Notes: a model not told the origin generated them from the letters alone. A stretch of DNA of 64,000 bases from Heterohyrax brucei (GCA_028571685.1 CM053143.1:137240829-137304828), one strand, 5' to 3'; shown: positions 42,675-53,515, counted from the first letter of the stretch. Made by a program: numbers and translations.

Positions 42675-42920
42675 GAACTAACGTTTGTTAACTAAAGGCT
42701 ACCATGATTTCTCAGAGCCCAGCACACACTCTACCAAATCTGAGTTGATCCTCAAAACAACTCTAGGGTGTAGTATTATTAAACCTGTTTGATAGATGAT
42801 AAAGGACCAAGGAGAATCAAATCAACTGTCCACAGTAAAACAAATTAAAACAAAACACTAATAAGTAGTAAAGCTAACTCTCAAATCACATCAGTCTGAT
42901 TCTGAAGCACTTAATATACC
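42675..42920 (-). repeat. MIR SINE
   Basis: GAACTAACGTTTGTTAACTA, ATCCTCAAAACAACTCTAGG, then AGTAGTAAAGCTAACTCTCA and CATCAGTCTGATTCTGAAGC in antisense MIR order. Diverged. Confidence 0.75.
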
Positions 42921-42924
42921 AGCT

Positions 42925-43199
42925 CTGCCCAATAGAAACCTAGCACAGAGATAATTTACACTTTTCTAGTAGTCATAAAAAAGATAAAAAGAAATCAGTG
43001 AAACATATTCTAGTAACATAGAATATATACCCATTATGCAATCAATATAAAAATTGTTGAAATATTTTACATTCTTTGTCTTCACACTAATCCTTCAAAA
43101 TCTGATGTGTATTTTATACTTAGAGATTATTTCCATTAGTACTAGCAACATTTAGTGTTCAGTAACCACATGTGGCTAGTGGCCACCATACTCGGACAC
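42925..43199. mobile_element. hAT-type non-autonomous DNA transposon (MER family)
   Basis: Opens CAGCTCTGCCCAATAGAA, continues TTTTCTAGTAGTCATAAAAA and CTGATGTGTATTTTATACTT, and ends CACATGTGGCTAGTGGCCAC then CATACTCGGACA. This is the known mammalian element with ends of the CTGTCCAATA type. The exact MER number is not assigned. Confidence 0.78.
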
Positions 43200-43309
43200 C
43201 AACTCCCTCCTATAAGCAAAGCGACTATTATTCCTCAGGGCCCACGACTGAGACATATGGGTATGCACATTACTGAGGCACTGCGTTCACTTCTTCCACT
43301 TGGCAGGTT

Positions 43310-43612
43310 ACAAGGGCCTCTCAGCTCCAAGGTCCCTCTTCAGTGAAACCTTCTCTGAACTGCTGTTACATTCCAACCCATACTCATCACCTTCCTCCAC
43401 AGCATACTTTTATTTTTCTTCATAGCATTTATCACCAACTAAACTGTCCTGCTCATTTATCTGTTCATTTGTTTACTGCCCATCTCCTCCCAGCAAAATT
43501 TAAGCTCCATGACCACAGAGCCTTTTCTGTATCGTGCATCATTCTGTTTCCAAAGCTTGCAACAATGCCTGACATGTGGAAGGTAATCAGTGGCTATTTT
43601 TTAAATTAATGA
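43310..43612 (+). repeat. L2 LINE 3' end
   Basis: CAGTGAAACCTTCTCTGAAC, CATAGCATTTATCACCAACT, AAATTTAAGCTCCATGACCA, CAACAATGCCTGACATGTGG. Good L2 order. Confidence 0.85.
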
Positions 43613-43717
43613 ACTGCTATAGCCAAACTGGAAATTCTAGTGGTATAGTGGTTAAGTGCTATAATGAACGGCTATAGCTGAACGGGGAACTCTAGTAGTG
43701 TAGTGGTTAAGTGATGT
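43608..43717 (+). repeat. 55-bp tandem repeat containing an AfroSINE head
   Basis: Unit 1 (43608-43662) and unit 2 (43663-43717) both read AATGAAC, then GCTATAGC, then a SINE head ending GTAGTGGTTAAGTG or close to it. Either a tandem duplication of target plus head, or a head-only insertion followed by a full one at the same site. Confidence 0.8.
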
Positions 43718-43858
43718 GTCTGCTAACCAAAAGGACAGCAGTTCAAATCCACGAAGTGCTCCTTGGAAACTTTACGGGGCAGTTCTACTCTGTCCTACAG
43801 GGTCACTATGAGTCAGAATCAACTCGACAGCAACAGGTTTAGTTTTGGGGGGAGAGGT
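43684..43858 (+). repeat. AfroSINE, short form
   Basis: GGGAACTCTAGTAGTGTAGT to AACTCGACAGCAACAGGTTT. Full-length copy following the partial head. Confidence 0.94.
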
Positions 43859-44616
43859 TTATAGCTAAATGACATAAACTTTCCTTTCTGCAAACTAGGA
43901 AATGCATTTACCATGAAAATAATGTCATATCAAGTTAGCTTCTCCCAATAACCCATCAAAATCTACTAAATTTGTCAAGTAACAAAAACCAAGGAGGAAA
44001 CTGTAGGGCAGGTGACAATGGCAGCATGTGTCTACTAGTGATCTGCTAGAATAAAAATACATCCAAGGTCCAGGGCATGGCAGCCACTTTTACTTCCCCA
44101 AGGCCTAGCCTAGCCCCTGAAATACAGCAGGCCTTCAATATAAATAAAGGAATCAAGTCTAAGGAGAAGTATCAATTCAAGCTACCCTTTAACTATGGGC
44201 TAAAGAATTATTTGTGGGCTGTCCTAGGAATATAACCAACAATTACAACCCTATCTGTGGGAAAACATTTTGCAAGTGGTCTCTCTGAATCCTTACTTTG
44301 GATTAGGTCCTGTGTTATGTGTGTGACACCAGAAAAAAAGTTCTGGTGTCAAGCAGCAGATGTTCAATCCAAAGTAGCTTAAGCAAAACTGAGGAACTTA
44401 TTGTTAGGATTCTGGGTATCCCAGCTGGACCTCAGGAAGAACTCTACCCAGAAACCTAAAAGCTGCCAGAACTTTCTCTCCAAGTCTGATATCTGCTCCT
44501 CTGAGTAACAGCTTTGTCTTCTTCCCATTTGCTATACTGAGGCTTCCTCCATTCCTCCAGGCCTGTCAGTGAGAGTCTTGGCCACTAACAGCACCCATGC
44601 CTTACAAACCACCAAA
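43859..44616. other. Unassigned sequence, no gene
   Basis: A short L2-like end may lie near 44110-44155 (CTTCAATATAAATAAAGG). Otherwise nothing is recognised. Confidence 0.5.
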
Positions 44617-44787
44617 ATAACCCAAAAAAACTGTTGTCTCCAAGTCGATTCTGACTCATAGTGATTCTACAGGACATGACAGAGTAGAACTGCCCCACAG
44701 AGTTTTCAAGGAGTGCCTGATGGATTCAAACTGCCAGCCTTTTGGTTAGCAGCCGTAGCATTTAACCACTACACCACCATGGTTTCC
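44617..44787 (-). repeat. AfroSINE, short form (cluster copy 1)
   Basis: TAACCCAAAAAAACTGTTGT to CACCACCATGGTTTCC. First of four adjacent minus-strand copies between 44617 and 45338. Confidence 0.94.
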
Positions 44788-44802
44788 TCACATACCACAA
44801 GC

Positions 44803-44972
44803 AAAAAAAAAGCCAGTTGTCATCAAGTTGATTCAGACTTATGGTGGCCCATGTGTCTCGGAGTACAACTGCTCCCCAGAGTTTCACAGCTGTGACCTTT
44901 GGAAGCAGGTCACCAACCTTTCCTGAGACACCACTGGGTCGGGGTCAGTAGTTGAGTGTTTCCACACAGGGA
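44803..44972 (-). repeat. AfroSINE, long form (cluster copy 2)
   Basis: AAAAAAAAGCCAGTTGTCAT, TTTCACAGCTGTGACCTTTG, CACTGGGTCGGGGTCAGTAG, head ACACAGGGAGTCC. The B-box region is decayed. Confidence 0.85.
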
Positions 44973-44987
44973 GTCCTTTACTACAGT

Positions 44988-45180
44988 TTGTTGTTGTTAG
45001 ATGTTGTTGAGTTGATTCTGACTCACGTGACTGAGTAGTGACCCCACGTGACAGACGGAACTACCCATAGAGTTTTCTTGACTGTAATCCGGATGGAAGC
45101 CAATGATCAAGGTCTTTCTCCTGCGGAGCCACTGAGTGAGTTCAAACAGCCAGTCTTTCGGTAAGCACCAACTACAGCTT
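44988..45180 (-). repeat. AfroSINE, long form with AAC-type tail (cluster copy 3)
   Basis: Tail TTTGTTGTTGTTAGATGTTG, then TTGACTGTAATCCGGATGGA and GAGCCACTGAGTGAGTTCAA. The head is truncated at AGCACCAACTAC. It carries a small extra segment with a repeated GTGACTGAG/GTGACAGAC. Confidence 0.9.
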
Positions 45181-45188
45181 AAACCCCC

Positions 45189-45338
45189 AGAAAACCACTG
45201 CTGTTGAATCAATTCCGACTCAGAGCCTCCCTATAGGACAGAGAAAAACCACTCCATAAAGTTTCCAAAGAGTGACTGTGGATTTGAACTGCCAACTTTT
45301 TGGTCAGCAGACGTAGCAATTAACCACTACACCACAGA
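45189..45338 (-). repeat. AfroSINE, short form (cluster copy 4)
   Basis: AGAAAACCACTGCTGTTGAA to CCACTACACCACAG. Slightly short at the tail. Confidence 0.92.
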
Positions 45339-45539
45339 CACGCAGAAATTCTTGACCTCCCTGTCTTTGCTTCACTTCAAAAAGCCCTAGATAAGGACAA
45401 TAAGGGGCTCACTGAACCAGTGCTTACTCTTGGACCAATCAACTGTGACCTCAGGGTTAGGTCATGTTGTACCAACAGTGTCAACGACTAGGGGTAAGAG
45501 GTGACTCCTGGAGAGGGGTATCAGGCAGAGGACCCCACT

Positions 45540-45690
45540 GCAGTCTACTTCCCTTTTCATTGTATTCATTTGATGTTTCTTTCCTGTTTAGCCATAAACT
45601 CAATGAAGGCAGAATATGCGTGTCTCTTCTATGCCATACTATCCTCTCACCAGGAGTAGTTTCTGGCACGTAGACACCCTCAATGAGTGT
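45540..45690 (+). repeat. L2-like 3' end
   Basis: AAACTCAATGAAGGCAGAAT and TTCTGGCACGTAGACACCCT fit the L2 3' UTR end. Weak. Confidence 0.55.
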
Positions 45691-46177
45691 CTATTAAGCT
45701 GCTTTTGGCCAACCCAATTGACCAATGCATGTTGGAGGACAGCTAAGGTCACATGTTCAGTACAGTCCCTGCTTACTTCACAAGCCCATCACACATTTTG
45801 TACCTTTGCTCACTTGGGGGACTGAACTAGATTCTAAGCCATTTGTGCAGAACTAACAATGATGAAGATGGGGCGGGACTGAACATTTCATGCTGTTGCA
45901 TATGACGCTGCCACAGCCAATGCCAACTCCATGGTAACTAACAACCACAACCTACCTAAAAGCAACCTGCTGAGCAGCAGAGGTGAGCCTTAGCCCCAAT
46001 CAGATGAGAACATGAGTGACCAGGCCCCAGGGAAGTCCAAAACTACTATGCAGTAAAAAGAACAAACTTTGAGTGTCCTGAAAATGCTGGTGAGCCAGGA
46101 TATGGGCACTGATGCACACACAACCTCATGTTACCAGAAAATTCTGAGGCTATGGTCAAGTAGACTGGTCTTAGGTC
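45691..46177. other. Unassigned sequence, no gene
   Basis: No repeat or coding signal recognised. Confidence 0.5.
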
Positions 46178-46333
46178 AAGGCTTCTCAAATCTGAGCTTG
46201 CAAAAGGATCCCCCACAGGGCTAGTGGAAATACTGGGTCCCACACCCAGAGACTGTGATTTTGGGGTGGGGCCTGAGATTCTGCATTTCTTCCAGGCTTG
46301 GCTGATGCTGCTGGTCCAGAGACCACACCTGGA
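46178..46333. mobile_element. MER5-type hAT-Charlie non-autonomous transposon
   Basis: AGGCTTCTCAAATCTGAGCT, then GGGGTGGGGCCTGAGATTCT, GCATTTCTTCC, GATGCTGCTGGTCCAGAGAC and CACACC. This is the diagnostic MER5A/5B order, about 156 bp, ancient. Confidence 0.85.
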
Positions 46334-46631
46334 GGTGATATACGATCAAGTTTGGCAGGACAGCACTGGCGGCATAAAGAAGGGTCTGTTCGCTTCTCAA
46401 TAGGGAGGTCAGGAAATCTTCATAGGAAAGAATTGCAAAGATGTATAAGTGCTCGGGCTAACAAAGAGAGAAGAAGGGCATTTGTTTATTAATTTTGGCA
46501 GCAGTTCAGCTACAAAGATCATACAGTGATTAACAATCCTTAACAAGCTGTCATGAACACATTTGCTTTGCTGCCCACCATTGCACAGAAATGCTGAGGA
46601 AATACAGTCTTAATCAACATGTTAATTCTAC

Positions 46632-46679
46632 CAAGCCAAGCCAAGTGCCATCGAGTCAAATCCAACTCATGGCAACCCA
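46632..46679 (-). repeat. AfroSINE-type tail-only fragment
   Basis: CCAAGCCAAGCCAAGTGCCA then TCGAGTCAAATCCAACTCAT. Only the 3' end is present, with the unusual GGCACTTGGCTTGG ending (reverse strand). Confidence 0.72.
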
Positions 46680-46687
46680 GACAAATA

Positions 46688-46850
46688 TTTCAAACCCACT
46701 GCCATTAAGTCAATTCTGACTCACACACGTCAACCCTACAGGACAGAGTAGAACTGCTCCATAGTGTTTCCAAGGAGCACCTGTGCATTCAAACTGCCAA
46801 TCTTTTGGTTAGCCACTGTAGCACTGTACCAGTATGCCACCAGGTTTTCT
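46688..46850 (-). repeat. AfroSINE, short form
   Basis: ATTTCAAACCCACTGCCATT to GTATGCCACCAGGTTTTC. Near full length. Confidence 0.94.
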
Positions 46851-47704
46851 ACAAGTGTAACAGGAAAAGAGAAAAAAAAATCTGTGAAGTAAGTAAAACT
46901 ACTTTAAAATGAAATTTTAAGGTGAAGACATGGCTAACCTCAAACTCCTCACTGGAAATTTTCTATACAAACTAATGGTAGACTGAAACTCTTATCAGTC
47001 CACAAAAGTAAACCTCCGTCTTTACAGACGGGCACCTGAAGCAATTCAGTTGGAATCCAGTATTGCAGACTATAAAGCCCTGTAATTCTCTGACCAAAAT
47101 GCTTTTGTCCAAATGATTCCCGTACACACACTAGCTAGGTTCCCCACAGGAAGCAAAGCCATAGGCGGCAACCTAACAGTAGACATTCTATCAAGAAAAG
47201 CGATAGGGCTCCGAAAAAAAAAATCTGCAAAGTGAACCCTCAGGTAACAAAAGCAGCCAGGGAGCAGTGGGGGAAGAGGAACGCATCATGTTTACAGCTC
47301 AACAAAAGGAAGGACACGCAGCCCTGCGACTGGAGCAACATAAGCACCTTTCACTTTGAAAGTGACCCACTTTACCTGGCACAGGAAATTCTACTTTGAG
47401 TTAAGGTCTGAACTTTTCAAGGCAGGTAAATTTGGACTCCTAAACTTTGACTGGACATTCTAAATGTTGTACTCCTAATGGGCATGCTAAATATTAATGC
47501 ATTTACTCCTCCAGCCTAAAGCAAAATAGCTCTACTTTGTAAAGCAAGAAGCTGAGGCACAATATTGCTCAAACTGAAAAATCTGGTCAGTCAGCACATC
47601 TGCATATGTAAAATCAAATGAAAAACTGACTAAAGACTTCATACCTCTACAACCTTTTCATGAGCCATTTTCACATATAGCATAAGCATTTGCTCCATTC
47701 TTTT
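46851..47704. other. Unassigned sequence, no gene
   Basis: About 850 bp with no recognised repeat. The minus-strand frame at 46949-47131 has no known domain. Confidence 0.5.
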
Positions 47705-47825
47705 TATGCTCATTTTAAAGACGAAGAAAGGCTGAGAGGGAATAATGTGCCATGAATCACTCTAGCTAAAATAATTCTTCAATCCAGGTCTTTGATAATA
47801 AATCCACTTCTCTTTCTACTGCTTT
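47705..47825 (-). repeat. MIR fragment
   Basis: TGCTCATTTTAAAGACGAAG, AATGTGCCATGAATCACTCT, TTCTTCAATCCAGGTCTTTG follow the antisense MIR core. Diverged. Confidence 0.65.
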
Positions 47826-47910
47826 GAAATCACAAGATACTTCACATAGAAGTATTCGTTATATTTGCAATTACTGCTAATTGCTATTTTATTATGTACA
47901 TGTAACCATT

Positions 47911-48117
47911 ATTGTTGGTAGGTGCCGACAAGTTGATGTCTGACTGCTGATGATTCTGTGTGACACAGTGGAACTGCCCGATAAGAGTTTTCTACGACAT
48001 AACTGTTATGGGAGTTGATTACCAGGTCACTTTTCCACAAAGCCATTGGGTGGGTTAGAAGCACAAATCAATGAGCCATAGTAGCCAAGTGCTTAACTGT
48101 TGCTCCATCAGGGCTTC
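47911..48117 (-). repeat. AfroSINE, long form with AAC-type tail (second cluster copy 1)
   Basis: TTGTTGGTAGGTGCCGACAA, GACATAACTGTTATGGGAGT, GCCATTGGGTGGGTTAGAAG, head GCTCCATCAGGGCTTC. A CAATGAGCCATAGTAG-like segment adds to its length. Confidence 0.9.
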
Positions 48118-48135
48118 TGTGTACGTATAGCTAAA

Positions 48136-48290
48136 CCAAAAAAAAGACCCAAACCCACGCCATCAAGCCGATTCCAACTTGCAGCGACCCTACAGGACAT
48201 AGCAGGACTGCCCCACGGAGTTGACGGATTCGAACTGCCAACCTTTGGTTAGTAGATGTAGCACTTAACCACTATACCACCAGGGTTTCC
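48136..48290 (-). repeat. AfroSINE, short form, internal deletion (second cluster copy 2)
   Basis: ACCAAAAAAAAGACCCAAAC to CACCAGGGTTTCC. About 16 bp between the GGAGT and GACGGATTCG positions are missing. Confidence 0.93.
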
Positions 48291-48361
48291 ACATATGCTG
48301 TTGTCCATAGTTAGTATGTACAAATATTGACAAAAATCTCAGCTTTCCTACTACACTGAAA

Positions 48362-48532
48362 ATAAAAAATAACCCAAACTTGTTGCCACAGAGTTGATTT
48401 TGACTCATAGTCACCCTACAGAATAGAGTAGAACTGCTCCACAGTGTTTCCAAGAAGCACCTGGTAGACTTGAACTGCCAGCCTTTTGGTAAGCAGCCGG
48501 AATACCTAACCACTACACACCCAAGGTCTCCT
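48362..48532 (-). repeat. AfroSINE, short form (second cluster copy 3)
   Basis: AATAAAAAATAACCCAAACT to CCCAAGGTCTCC. Near full length. Confidence 0.94.
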
Positions 48533-48540
48533 CTATTCAC

Positions 48541-48709
48541 TAAAAACCATGCCAAACCCACTGCTGTTGAGTTAATTCTAACTCACAGCAATCCTAGAGG
48601 ACAGGATAGAACTGCCCCATGGATTTTCCAAGGGGACTCGGTAGCTTCAAACTGTCAACCTTTTGGTTAGCAGCTGTAGCTCTTAACCACTACGCCACCA
48701 GAGCTGCTC
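48541..48709 (-). repeat. AfroSINE, short form (second cluster copy 4)
   Basis: AAAAACCATGCCAAACCCAC to CGCCACCAGAGCTGC. Near full length. Confidence 0.95.
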
Positions 48710-48864
48710 CAACTACACTACACATGATAATTGAGCTAGATATGATCTTCTTTAAACTTTGGTGTCCTCTTTCATAGACTGGATATGTGAGTATCAACCA
48801 CACAGAATTGTCTCAGGGGTTACATGAGAGAGAGGCTTTGGGACACAATGAGGAATAATCAAGA

Positions 48865-50235
48865 TCCCTCTGCCTTGGAGGAGTCTGCATACCATGGAGG
48901 AGACAAAAAAATGTAAACAAACAACATCAATAAAAGTGACAAGATAGAGTGATGCCCAATGTACGACAGTAAATCTGAGTGGAGTTTTGAAGTACAAGTC
49001 AGAGTTGCCCAGTAATAAAAGTACAGCAAAAGGAAAGGGATGGAGGCGTGAAAGAACACAGACTGTTTCCAGGAGCTCAAAGAATATAGTACTACTAGAA
49101 AACATGGTGGGCCACGAATGTTGACAAATGGAGTTAGATCATAAAGAGCTGTGTGGCAATGCTAGGGAGTTTGGGTTTTGTTCTCTAATTGGTACTCGGA
49201 CCTCAGAAGAAAGATCTGGCAATCTATTTCTGAAAAATCAGCCATTGAAAATCCTATGAAACCCAGTTCTACTCTGATGCACGTGGAGTAGCCACTAGTC
49301 AGAATCAACTCAGTGGCAACTGGGAGGAGTGGAGAATGAGGGGTTACTGCAGAATTTTAAGGAAGGCGACGTTGTAAAAAATATTCATTCTAGATATACC
49401 CGCAGAGGGAAGGATTGATTTAAGGAGGAAAAGACTGGAAGAAAAGAGAGTAAAGAGGGTTGGGGAGGCCTGAACCAGTAATGTGGTAGCAGAGCAGGAT
49501 GGGGGGATGCAGAAGAGACACTATTATGACAGCAAACTAGCAGGACTTGCTAAGTGACTGGGTAGAAAAGGGAATGGACAGAGGGGAAACATTCAGAAAG
49601 ACTTGACATTTCTGGCTTAGGTGACCAGGAGAGGCCATAAATGGACAAGGGAAATAAAAGAAGCTTCAGATTTGGGGCAGAAGGTATTGGGGTCAGTTTT
49701 TAGTACCTGCTGAAATTCCGTGATGGCCATCAGACATCTAACTGGTTATGTCCAGCAGGCACTTGGACAGTAGTGTGAAGTTGAGGAGAAAATGTTGGGG
49801 TGGAGATGCATGTTTGGCAGATGGAGATGACAGTTAACACCCCAAGAGTGAATGAAACCAGCCAAAGAGAGCATATAGAGATAAGAGAGTTTTGGAAAGA
49901 ACCCTGAAAAACTGCAACACTGAGGAAGTCAGCAAGAACCAATACCAGAGGAGACTGCGCAAGAAGGGGCAGAGAAAAGCCTCAGAAGTATCCAAGAAAC
50001 CTGCTAAAGAAAGCACTTCATGAAGTCAATGACCAACAGTGTCTAATACAACAAAGACAAGGACCAAAAAGCATTTATTCCATTTATCAACACCAAAATC
50101 ATCAGTGATCCTTCTGAAAGAAAAAAGAGGGAGAGAGCATTTTTTGTGGAGGAGTCATGGTTAGTACCACATTACTATGGTTGAGAAGTCAATAAAAGGT
50201 GAGAACACAGTGCCTTGAATAAAGGCAGCGTTTTG
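48865..50235. repeat. Ancient purine-rich dispersed repeat, longest copy, interrupted
   Basis: GATCCCTCTGCCTTGGAGGA, ACATCAATAAAAGTGACAAG, then after a SINE fragment AGAATTTTAAGGAAGGCGAC, GGATTGATTTAAGGAGGAAA, GTCCAGCAGGCACTTGGACA and AAGTCAATGACCAACAGTGT follow the same old family as 24830-25335. Family not assigned. The frames on the minus strand (48794-49105, 49730-50016) are shadows. Confidence 0.55.
49207..49328 (+). repeat. AfroSINE-related fragment, head missing
   Basis: GATCTGGCAATCTATTTCTG, AAAATCAGCCATTGAAAATC, then TAGTCAGAATCAACTCAGTG. Body and tail of the long form. The AAAATCAGCCATTGAAAA block also resembles the tRNA-Gly-headed SINE at 61689. Confidence 0.82.
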
Positions 50236-50467
50236 AAGAAATGTGTCTGAAAGTAGACGGAAAGCATTTCAAAGTGGTTCCAGGGTCAAACACTCCAAAG
50301 TCAGTACTTAGACCCCATGACATTAGTAAGCCCCAGGACGGACAGTTAGCCCACCACACCAGCCAACAGCAGCAGGGGGAAAGGGGAGAAGACACTCATC
50401 GGGAAGTGATGGGAAGAGACGTGGCTAGGCAGTTTAGGGTTTCAGGGTTTTTTGTTTGTTTCTTCCA

Positions 50468-50658
50468 CTTGGCCTTGAGAAGAGTCTGACTCACAGCAAC
50501 CTCACACATGTCAGAGTAGAGCTGTGCTCCATACGGTTTTGATGGCTGATCATTCTGAAGTAGACCACCAGCCCTTTCTTCTGAGATGGCCCCCGGAAAA
50601 CACGAACCTCCAACTTCTGGGTTAGCAGGAGAGAGCATTAACCATTTGTACTGTAGCC
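50468..50658 (-). repeat. AfroSINE, long form
   Basis: ACTTGGCCTTGAGAAGAGTC, ACGGTTTTGATGGCTGATCA, CCTTTCTTCTGAGATGGCCC, then GGGTTAGCAGGAGAGAGCAT. The head is decayed. Confidence 0.88.
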
Positions 50659-50838
50659 TAACTTCCATGGATATTAGACAAGAGGGGCAGAGAAGACATG
50701 AAAAATAGGAGGGGCATAGACCTTCTTAGGGGATGCTCTTTTCCTGGCCTTGTCCTCCTGGAAATCATTCCACCCATTCTTGAAAACAAGTTGAGTGGAG
50801 GGAGAAACTCTAGTAAATTCCAATACGGACTAAGAAAA

Positions 50839-51006
50839 GAAAACCTAACCAAACCCAACCTGCTGCTATTGAGTCTGACTCATAGTGACCCTAGAGGACT
50901 GGGCAGAACTGCCCCCATGGGGTTTCCAAGGAGTGCTGGTGGATTCCAACTGTGGACTTTCCGGTTAGCAGCCACAGGTCTTAACCACAATGTCACCAGG
51001 GTGTCC
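50839..51006 (-). repeat. AfroSINE, short form
   Basis: AAAACCTAACCAAACCCAAC to TGTCACCAGGGTGTCC. Near full length. Confidence 0.94.
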
Positions 51007-51619
51007 CATGCACTAAGAGGACTCGTTAAATACACATCTAAACTGTTGCTTAGTGAGAATAACCAGGGTGCACGGATAAGCCTTTCTTAACATTCACTCC
51101 CCACCCTCCTTTCCTCTATTCTTACCCCACCCCAGAATGTTCCCTCGGAGAAGTAGCCGGCTAGCTGAGGGCTTCATTCTTTGCTTAGACACCCAGAAGC
51201 AATAAAATTGATGCCCTCCTTTGTGTGAGTGAAAGGTCACATTTCCCTCAGCAAAGACAGGCATTCCTCTCCGCTGTACACTTGTGCAGGACATGCGTAT
51301 GTATGCAATAAGAAATGCGGAGAGAGCTGCAAATGGTAAGTGGGAATCTGCTCAGAGAGAGTAGACAGTGAGAAAGATAACAGGAGACGGAGGTGAAATC
51401 AAATTTAAAAGGGAGAGAATTACAGAAGTGGAACCATGCCATGAATAAATGCATAATATTTAAAATAAAAAAAAAAAACAAATAAAACCTGTGCTATCAG
51501 AATCTACTCTTTAGCAAGCTACTCCTCAGAGAATACAACAGAATCACACATCTAAAAGATTGTTTGGTTCAAAGGCTCCTTTTAACTTTTTTTTTTGTCT
51601 CATTTTCTATCATAAAAAT
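51007..51619. other. Unassigned sequence, no gene
   Basis: A short A-rich tract lies at 51464-51478. No repeat or coding frame recognised. Confidence 0.5.
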
Positions 51620-52010
51620 CAGAGGTCAGCAAACTAAGGCCAATGGGCCAAATCTAGGTCACAGTCTGTTTTTGTACATCCCAGGAACTAAGAATCTATC
51701 AGTACCAGCTGCTATTGCATCAACTCTTACTCATGGTGACCCCATGTGTGTTAGAACAGAATGGGGCTCCACAGGGCTTTCAACAGCTGGTTTTTCAGAA
51801 GGAGATCACCAAGTCTTTTCTCCGAGGGACCTCTAGGTGGACTTGGGCCTCCAGTGTGCTGCTTAACAGCTGGGCACTGTCCACGGACTCAAACTACGTT
51901 AAAAGGTTATAAAAAACAAAATTGAACATTCAACAGAAACCACATGTGGCCTGGGAAGACTGAAATATTTACTGTTAAGACCACTACAGAAAAGCTTGCT
52001 GACCCCTAAC
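51620..52010. mobile_element. hAT-type non-autonomous DNA transposon split by an AfroSINE
   Basis: Starts CAGAGGTCAGCAAACTAAGG and ends GAAAAGCTTGCTGACCCCTA, so AGGTCAGCAA is mirrored by TTGCTGACCCCT as terminal inverted repeats. The inner text GGCCAAATCTAGGTCACAG, CTGTTTTTGTACATC and ATATTTACTGTTAAGACC fits a known mammalian MER element. The exact family is not assigned. Confidence 0.8.
51698..51892 (-). repeat. AfroSINE, long form, in hAT element
   Basis: ACCAGCTGCTATTGCATCAA, CCCCATGTGTGTTAGAACAG, GGCTTTCAACAGCTGGTTTT, GACCTCTAGGTGGACTTGGG. The head is decayed. Confidence 0.88.
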
Positions 52011-52216
52011 AGAGACAAAAGTCACAAATTACTCAGTAGCAGAGCTTATACAAGAATGTTGGACTCTAAGATCAGGGAATCCTTCTACCCGCACAGGGTA
52101 AAATGACATGACTGTCAGCCAAATACAGACCTGCACTATTTTCCACTTAAAGGGGAAAAAAGAACATCTTTAGGATTTTCAGAGAGTCATATAAGTAAAC
52201 TTTCAGATCAGAATCT

Positions 52217-52392
52217 GTTGTTGTCAGGTGCTGAGTCAATTCTGACTCACAGGAACCCCATGTGACTCAGTACAACTGCCCCAGAGCATTCCCCAGATGG
52301 CCAGGTCTCCCTCCCTCAAGGACCCTGGGTGGGTTAGAACCATTAGCCTAGCAGTTAGTGGCCAAGCACTCACTGCGCCATCAGGGCTCTTT
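52217..52392 (-). repeat. AfroSINE, long form with AAC-type tail
   Basis: TGTTGTTGTCAGGTGCTGAG to GCGCCATCAGGGCTC, with GACCCTGGGTGGGTTAGAAC in the middle. About 25 bp of the long-form block are missing. Confidence 0.9.
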
Positions 52393-52423
52393 GGTCAGCA
52401 CTCTACTAATATTTTTTAGTTCA

Positions 52424-52587
52424 GGGCAAATCCTGGTGGTGTAGTGGTTAAGTGCTAACTAAGTCTGCTAACCAAAGGGTCAGCAGTTCAAGTCCACCAG
52501 ATGCTTCTTGGAAACTCTCTGGGGCCAGCTCTACCCTGTAGGGACGATATGAGTTAGAATCGACTTGATGGCAGCAGGTTCAGGTTT
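52424..52587 (+). repeat. AfroSINE, short form
   Basis: GGCAAATCCTGGTGGTGTAG to GATGGCAGCAGGTTCAGG. Near full length. Confidence 0.94.
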
Positions 52588-52614
52588 TAGATAGGAGAAA
52601 AATTAAGAACAAAA

Positions 52615-53035
52615 CTCAAACTCTTTAAAAAATGAGGTCAGACTCACCAGACTGGTAGAGACTAGAGGAAACCTCAAGATGATAGCCTTGAGGTACCCTT
52701 AAACTCCATACTGAAACTGCACTCAAAGGTCACATTTCAGCTAAGTAACAGATTGGCCCATAAAATAAACAATATTTTGGTGCCTTTAAAAACTCATCTA
52801 CATAAGACCAGACAGTTAACATTCACCCTAAAGGAAAGATGAGAAGGTAAGAGGAGTGAGAAGGGAAGCTAGATTAATGAAACGGGTACAACCAGAAGGG
52901 AAATACGAGAACACTGGCACACTGTGAAAAATGTAGTTAATGCCACTGAATAATATGTATACAAATTGTTAAATGGAAAACTAATCTGTTGTGTAATCTT
53001 TCACCAAACATCATAACAAAATGTTAAATACTAAT
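52615..53035 (+). mobile_element. L1 3' UTR fragment
   Basis: GATAGCCTTGAGGTACCCTT, ATTGGCCCATAAAATAAACA, TAAGACCAGACAGTTAACAT, ATGAGAAGGTAAGAGGAGTG, TGTAGTTAATGCCACTGAAT. A third L1 3' UTR type, different from 2107-2767. No coding sequence. Confidence 0.68.
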
Positions 53036-53361
53036 AATAGAGTTTTAAGATAAAAAGAACAGAAGAAGAGAGGAACAAAGAGTAAAAAAGAAAAATTCTC
53101 AGCCCAAAATAGCTACCATCTTTTTAACCCAATATAGTTCCACAGCTTCTAAATTCTCTTAATTATTATTACTTCTGCTATTATAGTTTCATTGGTCTTT
53201 TGGGACAAAGCACAGTGGAAGCCCTGATAATGTTTCCCCTTAGAGTACAATAGGCAGGTTCCATACATTTATCTACACCTCCACTCCTCAGAGCTCACTG
53301 TTCCATCGATTCATGTGCATGTTCTGAGGGATGTCCAGTAAACACATTGTTAACTAACCTT

Positions 53362-53515
53362 CAACAAGGTGGACTGAAACGGTGTCTGCAACAACAGACT
53401 CAAACATAGCAACAATTATGAGACAGGCGCGGGACAGGCAGTGTTCTGTTCGGTTGTACACGGGGGCACTATGAGCTGGAACCGACTCGATGGCACCTAA
53501 CAACAGCAGCAACAG
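53362..53515 (+). mobile_element. RTE LINE 3' end, about 150 bp
   Basis: AAGGTGGACTGAAACGGTGT, ACAACAGACTCAAACATAGC, then CTGGAACCGACTCGATGGCA and CCTAACAACAGCAGCAAC. Severely 5'-truncated copy of the same RTE family as 1517-4845. Confidence 0.93.

Noticed and set aside
48794-49105. Two overlapping minus-strand frames
   Set aside because: They lie in an ancient repeat that recurs in the window. No domain or splice context.
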